From an uncultured Helicobacter sp. (lineage in GTDB: Bacteria > Campylobacterota > Campylobacteria > Campylobacterales > Helicobacteraceae), in assembly GCF_947367035.1 (NCBI RefSeq), contig NZ_CANBCA010000004.1, forward strand, positions 1-64,000: a DNA stretch of 64,000 bases, given 5' to 3'. A program made the translations under genes and the position numbers. The notes under the pieces were generated by a model. That model was not told the origin of the DNA, ran no database searches, and was given only the letters and a program-made list of their open reading frames with translations. Shown here piece by piece: positions 18,340-28,312 of the stretch (positions are counted from its first letter, which is position 1; every line of letters begins with the position of its first letter).

Positions 18340-19812
18340 TCATTCTAAAAAACCAAAGCGATTCCCTGAAACATTTTTTGAAAGGATTTCAAAAGGAGTA
18401 TTTGCATTGGTTTTAAAGGCTTTTGCTTCTTGGATTAAAGTTTCTGGATTTTCCCAAATGTGCGCACTATCAATGTAAATTTTCTCAAAGGCGATTTCAT
18501 TAATGAGTGAGAAATAAAGGGTGCGTTTATAGGCGGTTTTGACAGAATAAAGTTCATTTTCAAGTAGAATCTTGAGTTTGAGATTGGTAGATTCTTGCTC
18601 ATCAGTGGTTACAATAAGAAAATGTTTTCTATATTTTTTTCTGATTTTATTAATATAGTGATAAAGACGAGCGTCTAGTTCATTTAATCGGTCTTTATTT
18701 AAGTGTTCTAAATATTGTTCAATGAAATAGAATATTGTAGGCACTCGGTCATTCTCGGCATTTTTAAAGAAGTTTTTTTGTAGTGACACAGATTTTAAGA
18801 TTTTATGGTAAATTTTATCATTTAAAATCGTAATACAAATATCTAAACCACTTTTGATTTTTTTATAAATTCTTTCGTGGGTTTTTTGATAAAGATCTGT
18901 AAAGACTTTGAGATAATGTTCTTCAAATTTTGTTTTTAACTGCAAGAGTTGTTTGCAAAGATTGCTGTTATGTCTCTCACTTTCTATCATTTTCTTTAAT
19001 TCTGATTGCACCTTTTGGAGTTTTTGGGAGTTTTTTTCTAAATCTACTTTAGCTTGGATTCTGCGCTCAAGCAAAAGCGTATCGCTTTTAAGTGCATTAA
19101 TACGCTTTTGACATAAATTAATTGTGTCTTTTGCATTATTAATCGCTACAATTAAAGCTTGATAGTGGCATTGTTGCAATAAAAAGTTTTCTTTAAAGAC
19201 ATTATCAATATTTACCTTTTGGTAGCGTATAAGGTCGGAATAGGCAGATTCCAAACGTGTCATAATACCAAGCTCTTCAATAAAATCATCTTTTGGAATT
19301 GTTTTATCGCTATAAAGCAGGTTGTCTAATGTCTTAGCACTAAATCGCTTTAAATGCGTGTAATCATATAAATTTTTGTCTTTTGGTAGATATAAATCAT
19401 TTAAAAATGCAATGGCTGAAAATTCTTGTTGAAAGTATTTCTTGAGGGATTCCATAGGTTTTATATCCACAGGAATCGTTTTGAGATTTTGATAATTCGT
19501 TGCTTTGTAGATTTTTTGAATCGTGAGGTCGCGTTTGTTACTTAGAAGCGTCTCTAATTGTTCATCGGTTTCGTGATGCCAAAATTCAGATTCCGAAATC
19601 ATAGAGTTGCTGCCAAAGTCTTGAAATTTAGAAGCCTTGCAGTCTGTGATTTGTCCTGCTTCATTACAGCGAAATTCTACAAACATATCAACCGCTGGGA
19701 TAACCTTTTTATCGTGCCAAGTTTCTTTTGTAAATTCAAAAAGTTTTCTAGATAAATTAATTACCGCGCCTTTGCCATTGCTACTTAAATAACGAACGAT
19801 TTTTCCGTGCAT
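18340..19812 (-). CDS. Protein with cold-shock-like N-terminus, coiled coil and receiver-like C-terminus
   Basis: A 490-residue protein of no recognised function. Residues 1-65 (MHGKIVRYLSSNGKGAV...VEFRCNEAGQITDCKASKF) look like a diverged OB/cold-shock fold. Residues about 205-300 are Leu/Lys/Glu-rich and probably coiled coil. From 396 the pattern HFLIVTTDEQES, then YSVKTAY and KIYIDS, resembles the beta-alpha alternation of a response-regulator receiver domain, with D404 and D448 in the positions of acidic-pocket and phospho-acceptor residues; a conserved Lys is not obvious. It lies 53 bases upstream of the RNA helicase and two bases after plsC on the same strand. H. pylori has a hypothetical gene beside its DEAD helicase that may be the counterpart, from memory. 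Confidence 0.7.
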   Translation of the reverse strand: MHGKIVRYLSSNGKGAVINLSRKLFEFTKETWHDKKVIPAVDMFVEFRCNEAGQITDCKASKFQDFGSNSMISESEFWHHETDEQLETLLSNKRDLTIQKIYKATNYQNLKTIPVDIKPMESLKKYFQQEFSAIAFLNDLYLPKDKNLYDYTHLKRFSAKTLDNLLYSDKTIPKDDFIEELGIMTRLESAYSDLIRYQKVNIDNVFKENFLLQQCHYQALIVAINNAKDTINLCQKRINALKSDTLLLERRIQAKVDLEKNSQKLQKVQSELKKMIESERHNSNLCKQLLQLKTKFEEHYLKVFTDLYQKTHERIYKKIKSGLDICITILNDKIYHKILKSVSLQKNFFKNAENDRVPTIFYFIEQYLEHLNKDRLNELDARLYHYINKIRKKYRKHFLIVTTDEQESTNLKLKILLENELYSVKTAYKRTLYFSLINEIAFEKIYIDSAHIWENPETLIQEAKAFKTNANTPFEILSKNVSGNRFGFLE

Positions 19813-19814
19813 TT

Positions 19815-20507
19815 TTAACCTTTGGATTCCAAATACATTTTAGAATATTCTGCTTGCATTTGTTCTTTTAACTCTTCAAACCATTGCTCTCCTTGCGGGG
19901 TAAAAGCAGGTAGATATTTGAGTTTAAAAGGAGTATTGTTGAATCTTAATGCCCCAATATCAAGGCATTGGCGCGTGCCACAGAGGATAATAGGCTGAAC
20001 CTTAAGATTAAAATGTTCAATTAAGAGTTTTGCTCCGTTTTTAAAAGGCAAGAGTTTTTCCTCTCCTTTGCTACGCGTGCCTTCTGGGAAGATACACAAA
20101 GTGCGTTGGTGTTCTAATCTATCTTTTGCTTCTTTTAGCAAAAAGACAATCTCTTTTTTACTCTCACGATTAATCAGAATCATTTTAGGGGCTTTTAGTG
20201 CGTGTCCATATAAAAAGGGTTTGCCAAGCTCTTTTTTGGCAATCCAGCAGAGATTATTGGGGTGCATAGCTTCTAAATAAATGACGTCCATAAAGCTTTG
20301 ATGATTCATCACCAAAATCTGTGCATTTGGGTCTAATTCTCCTTCAACTTTGGCTTGAACTCCAAAGAGCGTAATAAAAGTTTTGGCGGTTATTTGTCTG
20401 ACTTTGCGTTGAGACTTTTTAAGCCAATACATCAAAAGAATTGCAAAAGGAATCACAAGGAGTGTATAAAGCACACCACTTAAAGCTCTAATTTTGGAGA
20501 TCATCAC
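19815..20507 (-). CDS. plsC: 1-acyl-sn-glycerol-3-phosphate acyltransferase
   Basis: A 230-residue PlsC, which acylates lysophosphatidic acid to phosphatidic acid at the inner membrane. The HX4D catalytic motif is NHQSFMDV (H69, D74), the acceptor-binding motif is FPEGTRS (140-146), and a membrane helix spans about 9-29. Its start overlaps the end of the SH3-domain gene by 20 bases, and only two bases separate it from the next gene. It is the last clear member of the ctpA-pur-plsC run on the minus strand. Confidence 0.93.
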   Translation of the reverse strand: MMISKIRALSGVLYTLLVIPFAILLMYWLKKSQRKVRQITAKTFITLFGVQAKVEGELDPNAQILVMNHQSFMDVIYLEAMHPNNLCWIAKKELGKPFLYGHALKAPKMILINRESKKEIVFLLKEAKDRLEHQRTLCIFPEGTRSKGEEKLLPFKNGAKLLIEHFNLKVQPIILCGTRQCLDIGALRFNNTPFKLKYLPAFTPQGEQWFEELKEQMQAEYSKMYLESKG

Positions 20508-21897
20508 GTTTTACCCACCCTATGCGTTCATCTTGCAGGAGAACTTTATAATAATTGCTTCGCTGTGCTAGAATCTCAACTTGCATTGGCTCTTGTGTTG
20601 TTAGGATAATAGTAGAATTAAAAGTCGGTTGGATTCTAAGAGAAACATTGGCTTTTAGTGTTGCTGAGGTTTTAAGGGTTAAAAAATAAAGTAACATTCC
20701 AAGTGCAAGCACACCAAATAGAATAAAAATCAATTTTCTTTTGTATAAATATAAGCCAAAGAACAAAAGAACCAAGAAAATCATTGAAGTAATTTTAAAA
20801 AATTGGTAGTTGTTTTTAGGTTTAATATCACTTTGGGTGCTGACACGTTCCTCAAGTGCAATATTTTCTACTTGTAATTCCGTATATTTGGAAGTGGTCA
20901 AATTGAAGTAGTCAAAACGAATCGTATTTAAATCTTTTGGGACAATGGCATAATAAAAGGCTTCGGCTTGTTTATAATCACCACTTTTGCTTTCAATCCC
21001 TTGTTGGGGATAGGCTTCTAAATGGAAATCAAATAAATTTCCCATTGTGCTTTGGAGTTGAAAAACTGCTAGGTTATGACGCGTATCATAGTTTGTAATT
21101 TTGGTATCCAAGATTTTTAAGTCTTGTGCTAAGACTTGTGAAAAATTGCCTTTACGCTCTAATTTAATCGCTCTTCCACTAAGGTTTTGTGTGCTTTCAC
21201 TTGCTTCCCCCTCACTCGTATTCACACTGACTTTAATTTGAGGAATTATATAGTTTGGTTGTTTAATCTTAAGATAAAAAGTATTTCTTAAGCTAGAATC
21301 CTCTGCATTAAGATTCCAATTTTGCTCTTTATTTAAAATTTCTACACTCCCCTCTTGGACGGCATTTTCAAAAATAAATTCTGTTTTAATTGTGGAATAA
21401 TCTGATAACACAAGAAGTTTCAAATCTAAAGAAATAATTTGATGGACATATAGAATATCTAAAGGCGGATTTAGTAGTTCTAAATAGACATTTTTGACAC
21501 TTGGATTAAGGGAGTAATTCTTATCTAGTGTTGGTTGCAAATTTGGGTCTAATTCTTGAGATTCTAGGATATTTTGTGCCGCAGGGGAATCTTGCTGTTG
21601 TTGCGGTATCAAAGGAAAGGTTGAATTGTCCTCAAAAGGGACTAGAGTAGATTTTTCTGTGGTAGATTCTTCTTGCAGGTTTTCTTCAATTATTGCATTG
21701 GGCAATTTCTGTTCCAAAGTAGTATTTGTTGGAGCTTGTTGTGGGTTAGAATTTTGATTTGCCTCTTCAAAGGTATTTCGTGGAAACATTCTTGTTTCGC
21801 CTGCATAGGTATCCTTTGGAGATTCTGAATCTGTATTCTGTGCGATTCCATAGATACATAGCCCTAGAATAAATGCTAATCTTGTGAAAATTTTCAT
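20488..21897 (-). CDS. Periplasmic/membrane protein with C-terminal SH3-like domain
   Basis: A 469-residue protein with a signal peptide (residues 1-19), a low-complexity Gln/Asn/Pro/Glu-rich region to about 125, a beta-rich middle, two adjacent membrane helices near 365-405, and a C-terminal bacterial SH3-type segment (NVSLRIQPTFNSTIIL...YYKVLLQDERIGWVKRDDL). SH3-like domains often bind cell-wall peptides. In H. pylori a hypothetical gene stands between plsC and the ctp protease, the same local order but without purines between them. The ATG overlaps the purQ stop by four bases. Function unknown; an envelope role is inferred. Confidence 0.7.
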   Translation of the reverse strand: MKIFTRLAFILGLCIYGIAQNTDSESPKDTYAGETRMFPRNTFEEANQNSNPQQAPTNTTLEQKLPNAIIEENLQEESTTEKSTLVPFEDNSTFPLIPQQQQDSPAAQNILESQELDPNLQPTLDKNYSLNPSVKNVYLELLNPPLDILYVHQIISLDLKLLVLSDYSTIKTEFIFENAVQEGSVEILNKEQNWNLNAEDSSLRNTFYLKIKQPNYIIPQIKVSVNTSEGEASESTQNLSGRAIKLERKGNFSQVLAQDLKILDTKITNYDTRHNLAVFQLQSTMGNLFDFHLEAYPQQGIESKSGDYKQAEAFYYAIVPKDLNTIRFDYFNLTTSKYTELQVENIALEERVSTQSDIKPKNNYQFFKITSMIFLVLLFFGLYLYKRKLIFILFGVLALGMLLYFLTLKTSATLKANVSLRIQPTFNSTIILTTQEPMQVEILAQRSNYYKVLLQDERIGWVKRDDLQN

Positions 21898-22550
21898 AAA
21901 ATTTCTGCAAATCCTTCTAACATCTTTAAGCCAATCTCCCCTCCAAGTAATTTTTCTATTGCACGTTCGGGGTGTGGCATTAGTCCAAAAACATTTTTAT
22001 GTTTATTGCAAATCCCCGCAATGTTGCCTACGGAGCCATTGGGATTATGGACATATTCTAATAAAATTTGGTCGTTGGCTTTTAATTCCTTTAAGCCTGC
22101 TTCATCAATATAGTAATTTCCATCGGCGTGTGCAATGGGAATCTTAGCAATTGCATTGGGTTGAAATTTGCTTAAAAATACATTAGCGTTGGAGATAATT
22201 TTTAAATCAGAATCTTTGGAGATAAAATGCAGATTTTTGTTGCGCTTCATTGCTCCTGGTAGCAATCCACTCTCAAGCAAGATTTGGAATCCATTGCAGA
22301 TTCCAAGCACATATCCGCCTGCATTGGCAAACTCTATCACCGCTTTCATAATAGGAGAGAATTGTGCAATTGCTCCACTGCGTAAATAATCCCCATAGCT
22401 AAATCCTCCGGGAATGATGACTAACTTTGTCTCTTGTGGTAAAGCAGTTTCTTTATGCCATACAATTTGAGTGGGTATGTGCAGGAGTGAGAAAGCATAT
22501 TCTACATCGTATTCGCAGTTTGTTCCTAAAAATTGTAGAATCGCAACCAT
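21894..22550 (-). CDS. purQ: Phosphoribosylformylglycinamidine synthase, glutaminase subunit
   Basis: A 218-residue class I glutamine amidotransferase. The catalytic triad is C85 (GICNGFQ), H193 and E195 (PHPERA). PurQ supplies ammonia to PurL in the FGAM synthase step of purine synthesis, in complex with PurS. purS lies two bases upstream and purC five bases before that, a compact purC-purS-purQ set. purL is not in the window. H. pylori lacks de novo purine synthesis, so this set separates the organism from that species. Confidence 0.96.
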   Translation of the reverse strand: MVAILQFLGTNCEYDVEYAFSLLHIPTQIVWHKETALPQETKLVIIPGGFSYGDYLRSGAIAQFSPIMKAVIEFANAGGYVLGICNGFQILLESGLLPGAMKRNKNLHFISKDSDLKIISNANVFLSKFQPNAIAKIPIAHADGNYYIDEAGLKELKANDQILLEYVHNPNGSVGNIAGICNKHKNVFGLMPHPERAIEKLLGGEIGLKMLEGFAEIL

Positions 22551-22552
22551 TG

Positions 22553-22792
22553 TTATATCTTTATAGAGTAATCTTCAATCACAGTGTTGGCTAATAGGGT
22601 ATCACACATAGATTCCACTTCTTTTTGAAGCTGGATTTTGTCCTCTCCTGAAACTTCAAGTGTGATTATCTTGCCCACATTTACATTCTCTATCCCTTGA
22701 TAGCCTAGTGATTCTAAAGCGTGGTGGATTGCTTTGCCTTGTGGGTCTAAAACCCCTTCTTTTAATTTTACAATGACTTCTACTTTCATCAT
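22553..22792 (-). CDS. purS: Phosphoribosylformylglycinamidine synthase subunit PurS
   Basis: A 79-residue PurS with the typical pattern VIVKLKEGVLDPQGKAIHHAL and a GYQGIENVNVGKIITL core. PurS bridges PurL and PurQ and is required when PurL is the small form. It sits between purC and purQ with gaps of five and two bases. The ATG doublet (MMKVEV) leaves the start uncertain by one codon. Confidence 0.95.
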   Translation of the reverse strand: MMKVEVIVKLKEGVLDPQGKAIHHALESLGYQGIENVNVGKIITLEVSGEDKIQLQKEVESMCDTLLANTVIEDYSIKI

Positions 22793-22797
22793 ATTTC

Positions 22798-23520
22798 CTA
22801 GCTTAAAATTCTTTTTAAAATCTCTTCATAAGCCATTTTAATATTGCCTAAATCTTGTCTGAAGCGGTCTTTATCTAATTTTTCTTTGGTATTTTTATCC
22901 CAAAATCTACAAGAATCCGGAGTAATTTCATCGGCAAGCAGAATCACCCCATTTTTATCTATCCCAAACTCTAGTTTAAAATCTACCAAAATAAGATTTT
23001 TTTTGTCAAAAAATTCTCTTAAAACTTCATTGACTTTTCGTCCAATTTTACGCAATTTATCTAGTGCTTCAACGGATTGGACACATTGGAGAATAAGAGC
23101 GTGTTCGTCATTTATCAAAGGGTCGCCAAGTGCATCATCTTTGTAATAAAATTCCACAAGTGTGAAAGGTAGAGATTCCCCCTCTTTGATTCCTAGACGT
23201 TTGCTAAGTGAGCCCGTTGCAACATTGCGCACAACGACTTCAATAGGAATAATGCGAACCAATTTACAAAGCATTAAATCTTCGCCTATTGTTTCTATAT
23301 AATGTGTTTTAATGCCATTTTTTTCTAATAATTTAAAGATTTCGGTTGAGATTTTGCAGTTTAGAATCCCTTTGCCCTGCTCACTCCCTCTTTTTTCAGC
23401 ATTAAAAGCGGTTAAATCGTCTTTGAATTGTGAAATAACCAAGTTTTCATCACTTGTTTTATAGAGCTTTTTGCCTTTCCCCTCATAAATCATCTCTTTT
23501 TGCTCTACTTGCATTTTCAC
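22798..23520 (-). CDS. purC: Phosphoribosylaminoimidazole-succinocarboxamide synthase
   Basis: A 240-residue SAICAR synthetase. [11 protein letters not shown] at the ATP site, [10 protein letters not shown] and [16 protein letters not shown]...[13 protein letters not shown] are all classic PurC signatures. It catalyses the ATP-dependent joining of aspartate to CAIR. It begins five bases after ctpA and precedes purS, so the purine genes are transcribed with a periplasmic protease gene. Residue MKMQVEQKE at the start is longer than some homologues, and the true start may be a few codons in. Confidence 0.96.
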   Translation of the reverse strand: MKMQVEQKEMIYEGKGKKLYKTSDENLVISQFKDDLTAFNAEKRGSEQGKGILNCKISTEIFKLLEKNGIKTHYIETIGEDLMLCKLVRIIPIEVVVRNVATGSLSKRLGIKEGESLPFTLVEFYYKDDALGDPLINDEHALILQCVQSVEALDKLRKIGRKVNEVLREFFDKKNLILVDFKLEFGIDKNGVILLADEITPDSCRFWDKNTKEKLDKDRFRQDLGNIKMAYEEILKRILS

Positions 23521-23525
23521 TCCTT

Positions 23526-24806
23526 TTATAGAACTTTAAAGATTTTTAGCACATCAATGGCGCTTTTTAGCTGAATATCTTGTAACACTTGTTTATGCGT
23601 AATAGTATTTTTGGAATCTTTTGTTTTTTTGTCTTTATTGGATTCAACTTTTGCTAATTCCCCTTCTAAATGTTTTTGTAAATCTGCTTCTTTGATACTA
23701 AAGCCGATATTTTCATCTGGCACAATGCCAGGAGAGACTTCAATATCTGGTGTTACACCTACGGCTTGAATCGTGCGCCCACTTGGCAGGTAATAGCGCG
23801 CAATTGTGAGCCTTAAAGCTTCTTTTTTCTCTGTTGGGAGAATCACTTGCACGCTGCCTTTGCCAAATGTTCCCTCACCTACTAAAACACCACGTTTGCT
23901 ATCTTGAATCGCACCAGCGACAATTTCACTTGCACTTGCGCTACCATTATTGACTAATACGACAAGGGGAATCGCAGCATAAGGTGTGCGACTTGTTGCA
24001 TTATAAACAATATTTTCATCTTTGATTCTCCCTTTTTGAGAGACAATAATCCCTTCTTTGATAAATAAATCACTTAATTCTACGGCTTGGTTTAACAATC
24101 CGCCCGGATTGTTGCGTAAATCTAACACAATTCCCTCTATGGTTTTGAACTTTTTTAGCTCCTCTTCTACGTGCTTACTGACATTTTTATCAAAGGAAGT
24201 TACGCGTAAATAGACATAATTAGTGTCTTCAATCCCCTTGGCATAGACAGATTCTACTTTGATATTATCCCGCATAATGTCAAAGAGAAGCGGTTTTGGT
24301 TCATTTTTACGCACAATAGTTAATTGAACCTTTGTGTTAGGTTTGCCACGCATTCTATTAACCGCTTCATCAATGCTCATATTTAAAGTGCTTTCTTCAT
24401 TAATCTTTAAGATAATATCTCCACTTTTTAAACCTGCTTTATCGCCCGGTGTGCCTTCAATGGGGGCAATAATAGTCAATGCACCCTCTTTTAGAGCAAT
24501 CGTGATTCCAACTCCTCCGAATTGTCCATCAGTTTGGATTTTTAAATCTTCAAATTTCTTTTCATCTAAATAAGCAGAATGTGCGTCAAGGTTTGTTAAA
24601 AGTCCGTCAATCGCTTTATCTACGATTTCATTCAGACTTAGCTCATCTACATAGTATTTTTCAACCGTTCCAATCACTTTGCGCAGCTTGTTATAAGCAT
24701 CTAGTCGTGACTCATCTTCTGCAAATGCTGTGTTTTGAAAACTTACAAGTAGCAACGCACTTGCCATAAGCACATAAAAAATTTTTTTAAAATTAAATTG
24801 TTTCAT
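23526..24806 (-). CDS. ctpA: Carboxy-terminal processing protease (S41)
   Basis: A 426-residue periplasmic serine protease. A signal peptide covers residues 1-29 (cleavage near AFAED). A PDZ domain follows at about 95-170 (GGVGITIAL...[18 protein letters not shown]). The Ser-Lys dyad is S291 (in [12 protein letters not shown]) and K316 ([10 protein letters not shown]), 25 residues apart as usual. Such proteases trim C-termini of envelope proteins and peptidoglycan hydrolases. It heads the run ctpA-purC-purS-purQ-SH3 protein-plsC. Confidence 0.95.
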   Translation of the reverse strand: MKQFNFKKIFYVLMASALLLVSFQNTAFAEDESRLDAYNKLRKVIGTVEKYYVDELSLNEIVDKAIDGLLTNLDAHSAYLDEKKFEDLKIQTDGQFGGVGITIALKEGALTIIAPIEGTPGDKAGLKSGDIILKINEESTLNMSIDEAVNRMRGKPNTKVQLTIVRKNEPKPLLFDIMRDNIKVESVYAKGIEDTNYVYLRVTSFDKNVSKHVEEELKKFKTIEGIVLDLRNNPGGLLNQAVELSDLFIKEGIIVSQKGRIKDENIVYNATSRTPYAAIPLVVLVNNGSASASEIVAGAIQDSKRGVLVGEGTFGKGSVQVILPTEKKEALRLTIARYYLPSGRTIQAVGVTPDIEVSPGIVPDENIGFSIKEADLQKHLEGELAKVESNKDKKTKDSKNTITHKQVLQDIQLKSAIDVLKIFKVL

Positions 24807-24927
24807 AAAAGCAACCTAAAATAGAGTTTAAATGTGCGATTTTAACGCATTCTCTTTAAAACTAAAATAAAAATAAGTAAATCTCAATGGAATCTTACAA
24901 AGTGTCGTTGTGATTAATGAAACAGGG

Positions 24928-26082
24928 TTAAATTACAACCTCATTCTTTTCTTTTACTTCTTTTAAATTTTTGTAGTTTTCTTCTAATTTGGATTGATTG
25001 AGATGGTTAATTGAATCTGTAAGATTGTCAAAATTAGAATCCAAATAAGCAATCCAAGCCTTGCCCATAAGACCGGTTGTCGTAGCAGCCATTGTGGCAT
25101 TCAATGTGCCTCCCGCAAGAGTGCCAACGGCAGGAATGAGCTTAATGAGGCTACCAACAGCGATTTTTACTGCATATCCCACTCCAGCAACTGCAGTGAA
25201 TGCTCCGACTATCTTTGCAAGATTTTCTTTAGTTAGCTCTATATCATAGACACTACTAATGTGTCCTATCATTGCCATTTGTGTAGGAGCAAGAAGTGCA
25301 AAGTCTGAAAAAGGAATGGGTGTAGCAGCCATTGTGGCTGCCGCGGCTGTATATTTGGAAAGCAGGGATTGGGCAGATTGTTTTTTCTTGTCTTTATCGT
25401 ATGTTTGATGTCTTGCAAACGCTTCTTTTCTACCCTCACCTAAAAGCGCATAAACTTTGTCTATCATCTCATTAATTCCCTTAAGTGGCTTAATGTATCC
25501 CTCATCATCTTCAACTGCTAAAGCCCAAATTCTTTGCAAATGTGCATCATCTATCTTAAGCTCTCTTGCAACGATTTCAGAGAATTTTTCTCCATTTTCA
25601 TCTTTATCTTGCTGAGCTTTGGTAATAACTACAATCGTTGGAATCCTATGTTCTTGCAAAATTTTAAGCATTTCCTTTTCGCTCTCTTCTATGCGCCTTG
25701 TGGATTCTTGGATACAGAGTAGGGCAATGTGGATTTGTGCATTGATTCCTTGCTCATTCCTTGTTTCTAAGAAGTTTTTAATGTTTTTTAAGGTTTTTTC
25801 ATAATCTTTTCTTTCTAAGCCTTTAGAGTCAAAAATGGAAAATTTATCTTTGATTTTGTATTCTTGAATCTCTTGTGTAATGGGCGTCCCGCTTCCTGCT
25901 TTTGCTATCTTTTTACCAAAAATAGCATTGATAAGAGTGCTTTTGCCTACCCCCGTAGCACCGATGATGAAGAGGTTAAGGTTTGGTTTTTCTTTTGTCA
26001 TCTCTTGATAGATATTTTGAGCTTCTCCATATATTTTGTTTAAATCTATTTCGGGTTGTTGTGTTGTGTGATTTGTTTGCAT
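24928..26082 (-). CDS. Era/YcjF-like GTPase with hydrophobic C-terminal domain
   Basis: A 384-residue GTPase. The P-loop GATGVGKS is at 41-48, a threonine-bearing switch I follows (SGTPIT), G3 is DSKG at 85-88, and G4 reads TKAQ near 154 rather than NKxD. Residues from about 240 are rich in Ala, Gly, Ile and Val with predicted membrane-associating helices, a layout seen in GTPases fused to DUF697. This family has been tied loosely to membrane stress and metal homeostasis. It lies alone, with about 120 bases to ctpA and 115 to mnmG. The role here is unknown. Confidence 0.78.
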   Translation of the reverse strand: MQTNHTTQQPEIDLNKIYGEAQNIYQEMTKEKPNLNLFIIGATGVGKSTLINAIFGKKIAKAGSGTPITQEIQEYKIKDKFSIFDSKGLERKDYEKTLKNIKNFLETRNEQGINAQIHIALLCIQESTRRIEESEKEMLKILQEHRIPTIVVITKAQQDKDENGEKFSEIVARELKIDDAHLQRIWALAVEDDEGYIKPLKGINEMIDKVYALLGEGRKEAFARHQTYDKDKKKQSAQSLLSKYTAAAATMAATPIPFSDFALLAPTQMAMIGHISSVYDIELTKENLAKIVGAFTAVAGVGYAVKIAVGSLIKLIPAVGTLAGGTLNATMAATTTGLMGKAWIAYLDSNFDNLTDSINHLNQSKLEENYKNLKEVKEKNEVVI

Positions 26083-26197
26083 TGCGAATCCTTTAAGTCA
26101 AAATCAAAGCCTTTATTATATCTCCCCTCTTTAATAACTTACTTAAAGTCTTCTGAAGTGCAGAATAGAGTTTGCTTTAGGGCAAAAGCACATCAAG

Positions 26198-28096
26198 CTA
26201 TCCTTTTTTGTTATGTAAGTGGATATAAAGCTGCAAGACTTCTAAGCTAGCAGGGGTTATCCCACTAATCTCACTTGCTTCAAAGAGGCTTTTAGGATTG
26301 AATTTCTTTAACTTTTCAATCACTTCTAAGCTTAAACCTGAAATCCCATCAAATATGAAATCTTGAGGGATTGTAATATTTAGCATTTTGTCCATATTGT
26401 TGATGAGGTTTTGCTGTTTTTGAATGTAGTTTGCGTATTTTGCTTCTATCAAAATCTCTTCAAGTGAGCGTGTGGAGTAGTGTGTAAATGGGGATTCTAC
26501 AATTTCGCAGATTTTAAGGAGTTTTTGTAAATCAAAACTGCGTCTGCTCACAATGACACTCCAAGTTGTTTTATCACTGATTTTTTCTTCTGCAATAGAA
26601 TCTAAGAATCTTAAAACCCCCGATGTAGGTGTGATGGGAGTTTGATTGAGCCATTCTAGTCCCTCTTGTATATGCTTTTTATCCCGCATAAGTTCTGTGA
26701 AATCTGAATCGTCCATTAATCCTAACTTGTGTGCAAGTTCCCCAAGTCTAAACCTAGCATTTCCCTCACGCAAAAGTAAGCGGTATTCCGCACGTGAGCT
26801 AAACATACGATAGGGTTCCTTTGTGCCTTTGGTTACCAAATCATCTACTAAGACGCCGATGTAAGCCTCATTACGCTTTAAAGTAATTTCTTTTTTGTTT
26901 TGTGCGCTAAGTGCGGCATTAATCCCTGCAAGAATCCCTTGTGCTCCTGCTTCTTCATAACCTGTTGTGCCATTAATTTGTCCTGCACAATAAAGATTCT
27001 TGAGTTTTTTAGTCTCAAGCGTATGTTTCAGCTCTGTGGGATTGATATAATCGTATTCAATCGCATAGCCATAGCGCACAATTTCAGCATTTTCTAAGCC
27101 CTCAATGCTATGAATCATCTCCTCTTGCACATCAAAAGGCAATGAGCTAGTTAAACCATTGATATAGTATTCATTTGCCTCTAGGGTTTGGGGTTCTAAG
27201 AAAAGTTGATGCCTCTCTTTATCGCCAAAACGATGCACTTTATCTTCAATGCTTGGGCAATAGCGCGGACCTATTCCTTCAATTTGCCCTGTAAAAAGTG
27301 GCGCACGATGAAAGTTTGAGCGAATGATTGCGTGAGTTTTAGCATTGGTATAGGTTACATAGCAGGGAAGTTGTATAGGATTAAATGTGCCATTCCCTAG
27401 CTCTTTTTTTGTTTTTTGGCTAAAAAAGGGTGTAGGAGTATCCCCGCAATGTTTTTCTAGGTTATCAAAGCAAATGCTACTTGCTTTAATCCTTGCACAA
27501 GTGCCGGTTTTTAATCGTCCAACTTCAAGCCCAAGTGAGCGCAAATCTTCTCCTAAAGCAGATGCAGGAGGCTCTCCTGCTCGTCCATTGCCAGAAGTAC
27601 TCTCTCCAATGTGGATTTTGCCTCGTAAAAATGTCCCGGTGGTTAAAATAATCTTTTTTGTATAATAAGTTTTGCCAATAGAGGTTTTTAGTCCAATCAC
27701 TGCATTTTTGTTTTCATTTAACACAAGAGATTCCACAAGTTGTTGGGTTACTTCTAGGTTTTGGGTGCGGTAGCAAATGTCTCGTGCAAGGATTTTATAT
27801 CTATCCATATCAATTTGCGCACGCGTTCCACGCACCGCTGGACCTTTAGAGGCATTAAGAGTGCGGAATTGTATGCCACTTTTATCCGCAAGGTAGCCCA
27901 TCATACCACCAAGCGCGTCAATTTCTTTGACTAAATGCCCTTTCCCAAGTCCGCCAATGGCTGGATTGCAGCTTGCTGCACCGATTTGCTCTACTAGCAT
28001 AGTAATCAGCAAAGTTTTACAACCCATTTTTGCAGCAATTAAGCTAGATTCAATTCCTGCGTGTCCCCCGCCCACTACGATAACATCATATTCCAT
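26198..28096 (-). CDS. mnmG: tRNA uridine-5-carboxymethylaminomethyl modification enzyme
   Basis: A 632-residue MnmG (GidA). The FAD-binding GGGHAGIE is at 9-16, followed by [21 protein letters not shown] and the MnmG signature [11 protein letters not shown]. With MnmE it installs the cmnm5U modification at the wobble position of several tRNAs. Length matches the family. It has a gap of about 115 bases from the GTPase gene downstream and is preceded by a gap of about 215 bases that holds a repeat copy and a hairpin, so it is probably a single-gene unit. Confidence 0.97.
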   Translation of the reverse strand: MEYDVIVVGGGHAGIESSLIAAKMGCKTLLITMLVEQIGAASCNPAIGGLGKGHLVKEIDALGGMMGYLADKSGIQFRTLNASKGPAVRGTRAQIDMDRYKILARDICYRTQNLEVTQQLVESLVLNENKNAVIGLKTSIGKTYYTKKIILTTGTFLRGKIHIGESTSGNGRAGEPPASALGEDLRSLGLEVGRLKTGTCARIKASSICFDNLEKHCGDTPTPFFSQKTKKELGNGTFNPIQLPCYVTYTNAKTHAIIRSNFHRAPLFTGQIEGIGPRYCPSIEDKVHRFGDKERHQLFLEPQTLEANEYYINGLTSSLPFDVQEEMIHSIEGLENAEIVRYGYAIEYDYINPTELKHTLETKKLKNLYCAGQINGTTGYEEAGAQGILAGINAALSAQNKKEITLKRNEAYIGVLVDDLVTKGTKEPYRMFSSRAEYRLLLREGNARFRLGELAHKLGLMDDSDFTELMRDKKHIQEGLEWLNQTPITPTSGVLRFLDSIAEEKISDKTTWSVIVSRRSFDLQKLLKICEIVESPFTHYSTRSLEEILIEAKYANYIQKQQNLINNMDKMLNITIPQDFIFDGISGLSLEVIEKLKKFNPKSLFEASEISGITPASLEVLQLYIHLHNKKG

Positions 28097-28140
28097 TCTT
28101 TGCCTTGAAGTTTAAATTTTGCAATTATAGCCAATAATGA

Positions 28141-28230
28141 GTCATTTGGGATTTATTCTTACAAGTAAAACGAAGTAGCAAGTTTGCATTGCCACGAAAA
28201 TCTTGCAATTTTCTCGCAAGGACAAGGGGC
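28141..28230. repeat. Degenerate interspersed repeat, copy 2
   Basis: Starts with GTCATT and ends with CTCGCAAGGAC (28213-28223), the near-complement of GTCATTGCGAG. The internal CTCGCAAGGACAAGGGGC matches the copy near 9993-10010. It lies in the gap between mnmG and the chemoreceptor. Confidence 0.45.
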
Positions 28231-28265
28231 TAGAATTTGCTAGTTTATTTTGGGTTAAAATAACG

Positions 28266-28305
28266 AAATAGAATCGTAGAATCACGGGTGTGATTGATTC
28301 TATTT
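28266..28305 (-). terminator. Long hairpin downstream of the chemoreceptor gene
   Basis: AAATAGAATC (28266-28275) pairs with GATTCTATTT (28296-28305), and inside it AATCAC (28280-28285) pairs with GTGATT (28290-28295) around a four-base loop, with a four-base bulge on one side. It lies just after the mcp stop on the minus strand and is followed there by a weak T-rich stretch, so it probably ends mcp transcription. Confidence 0.55.
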
Positions 28306-28312
28306 AAGAGGA

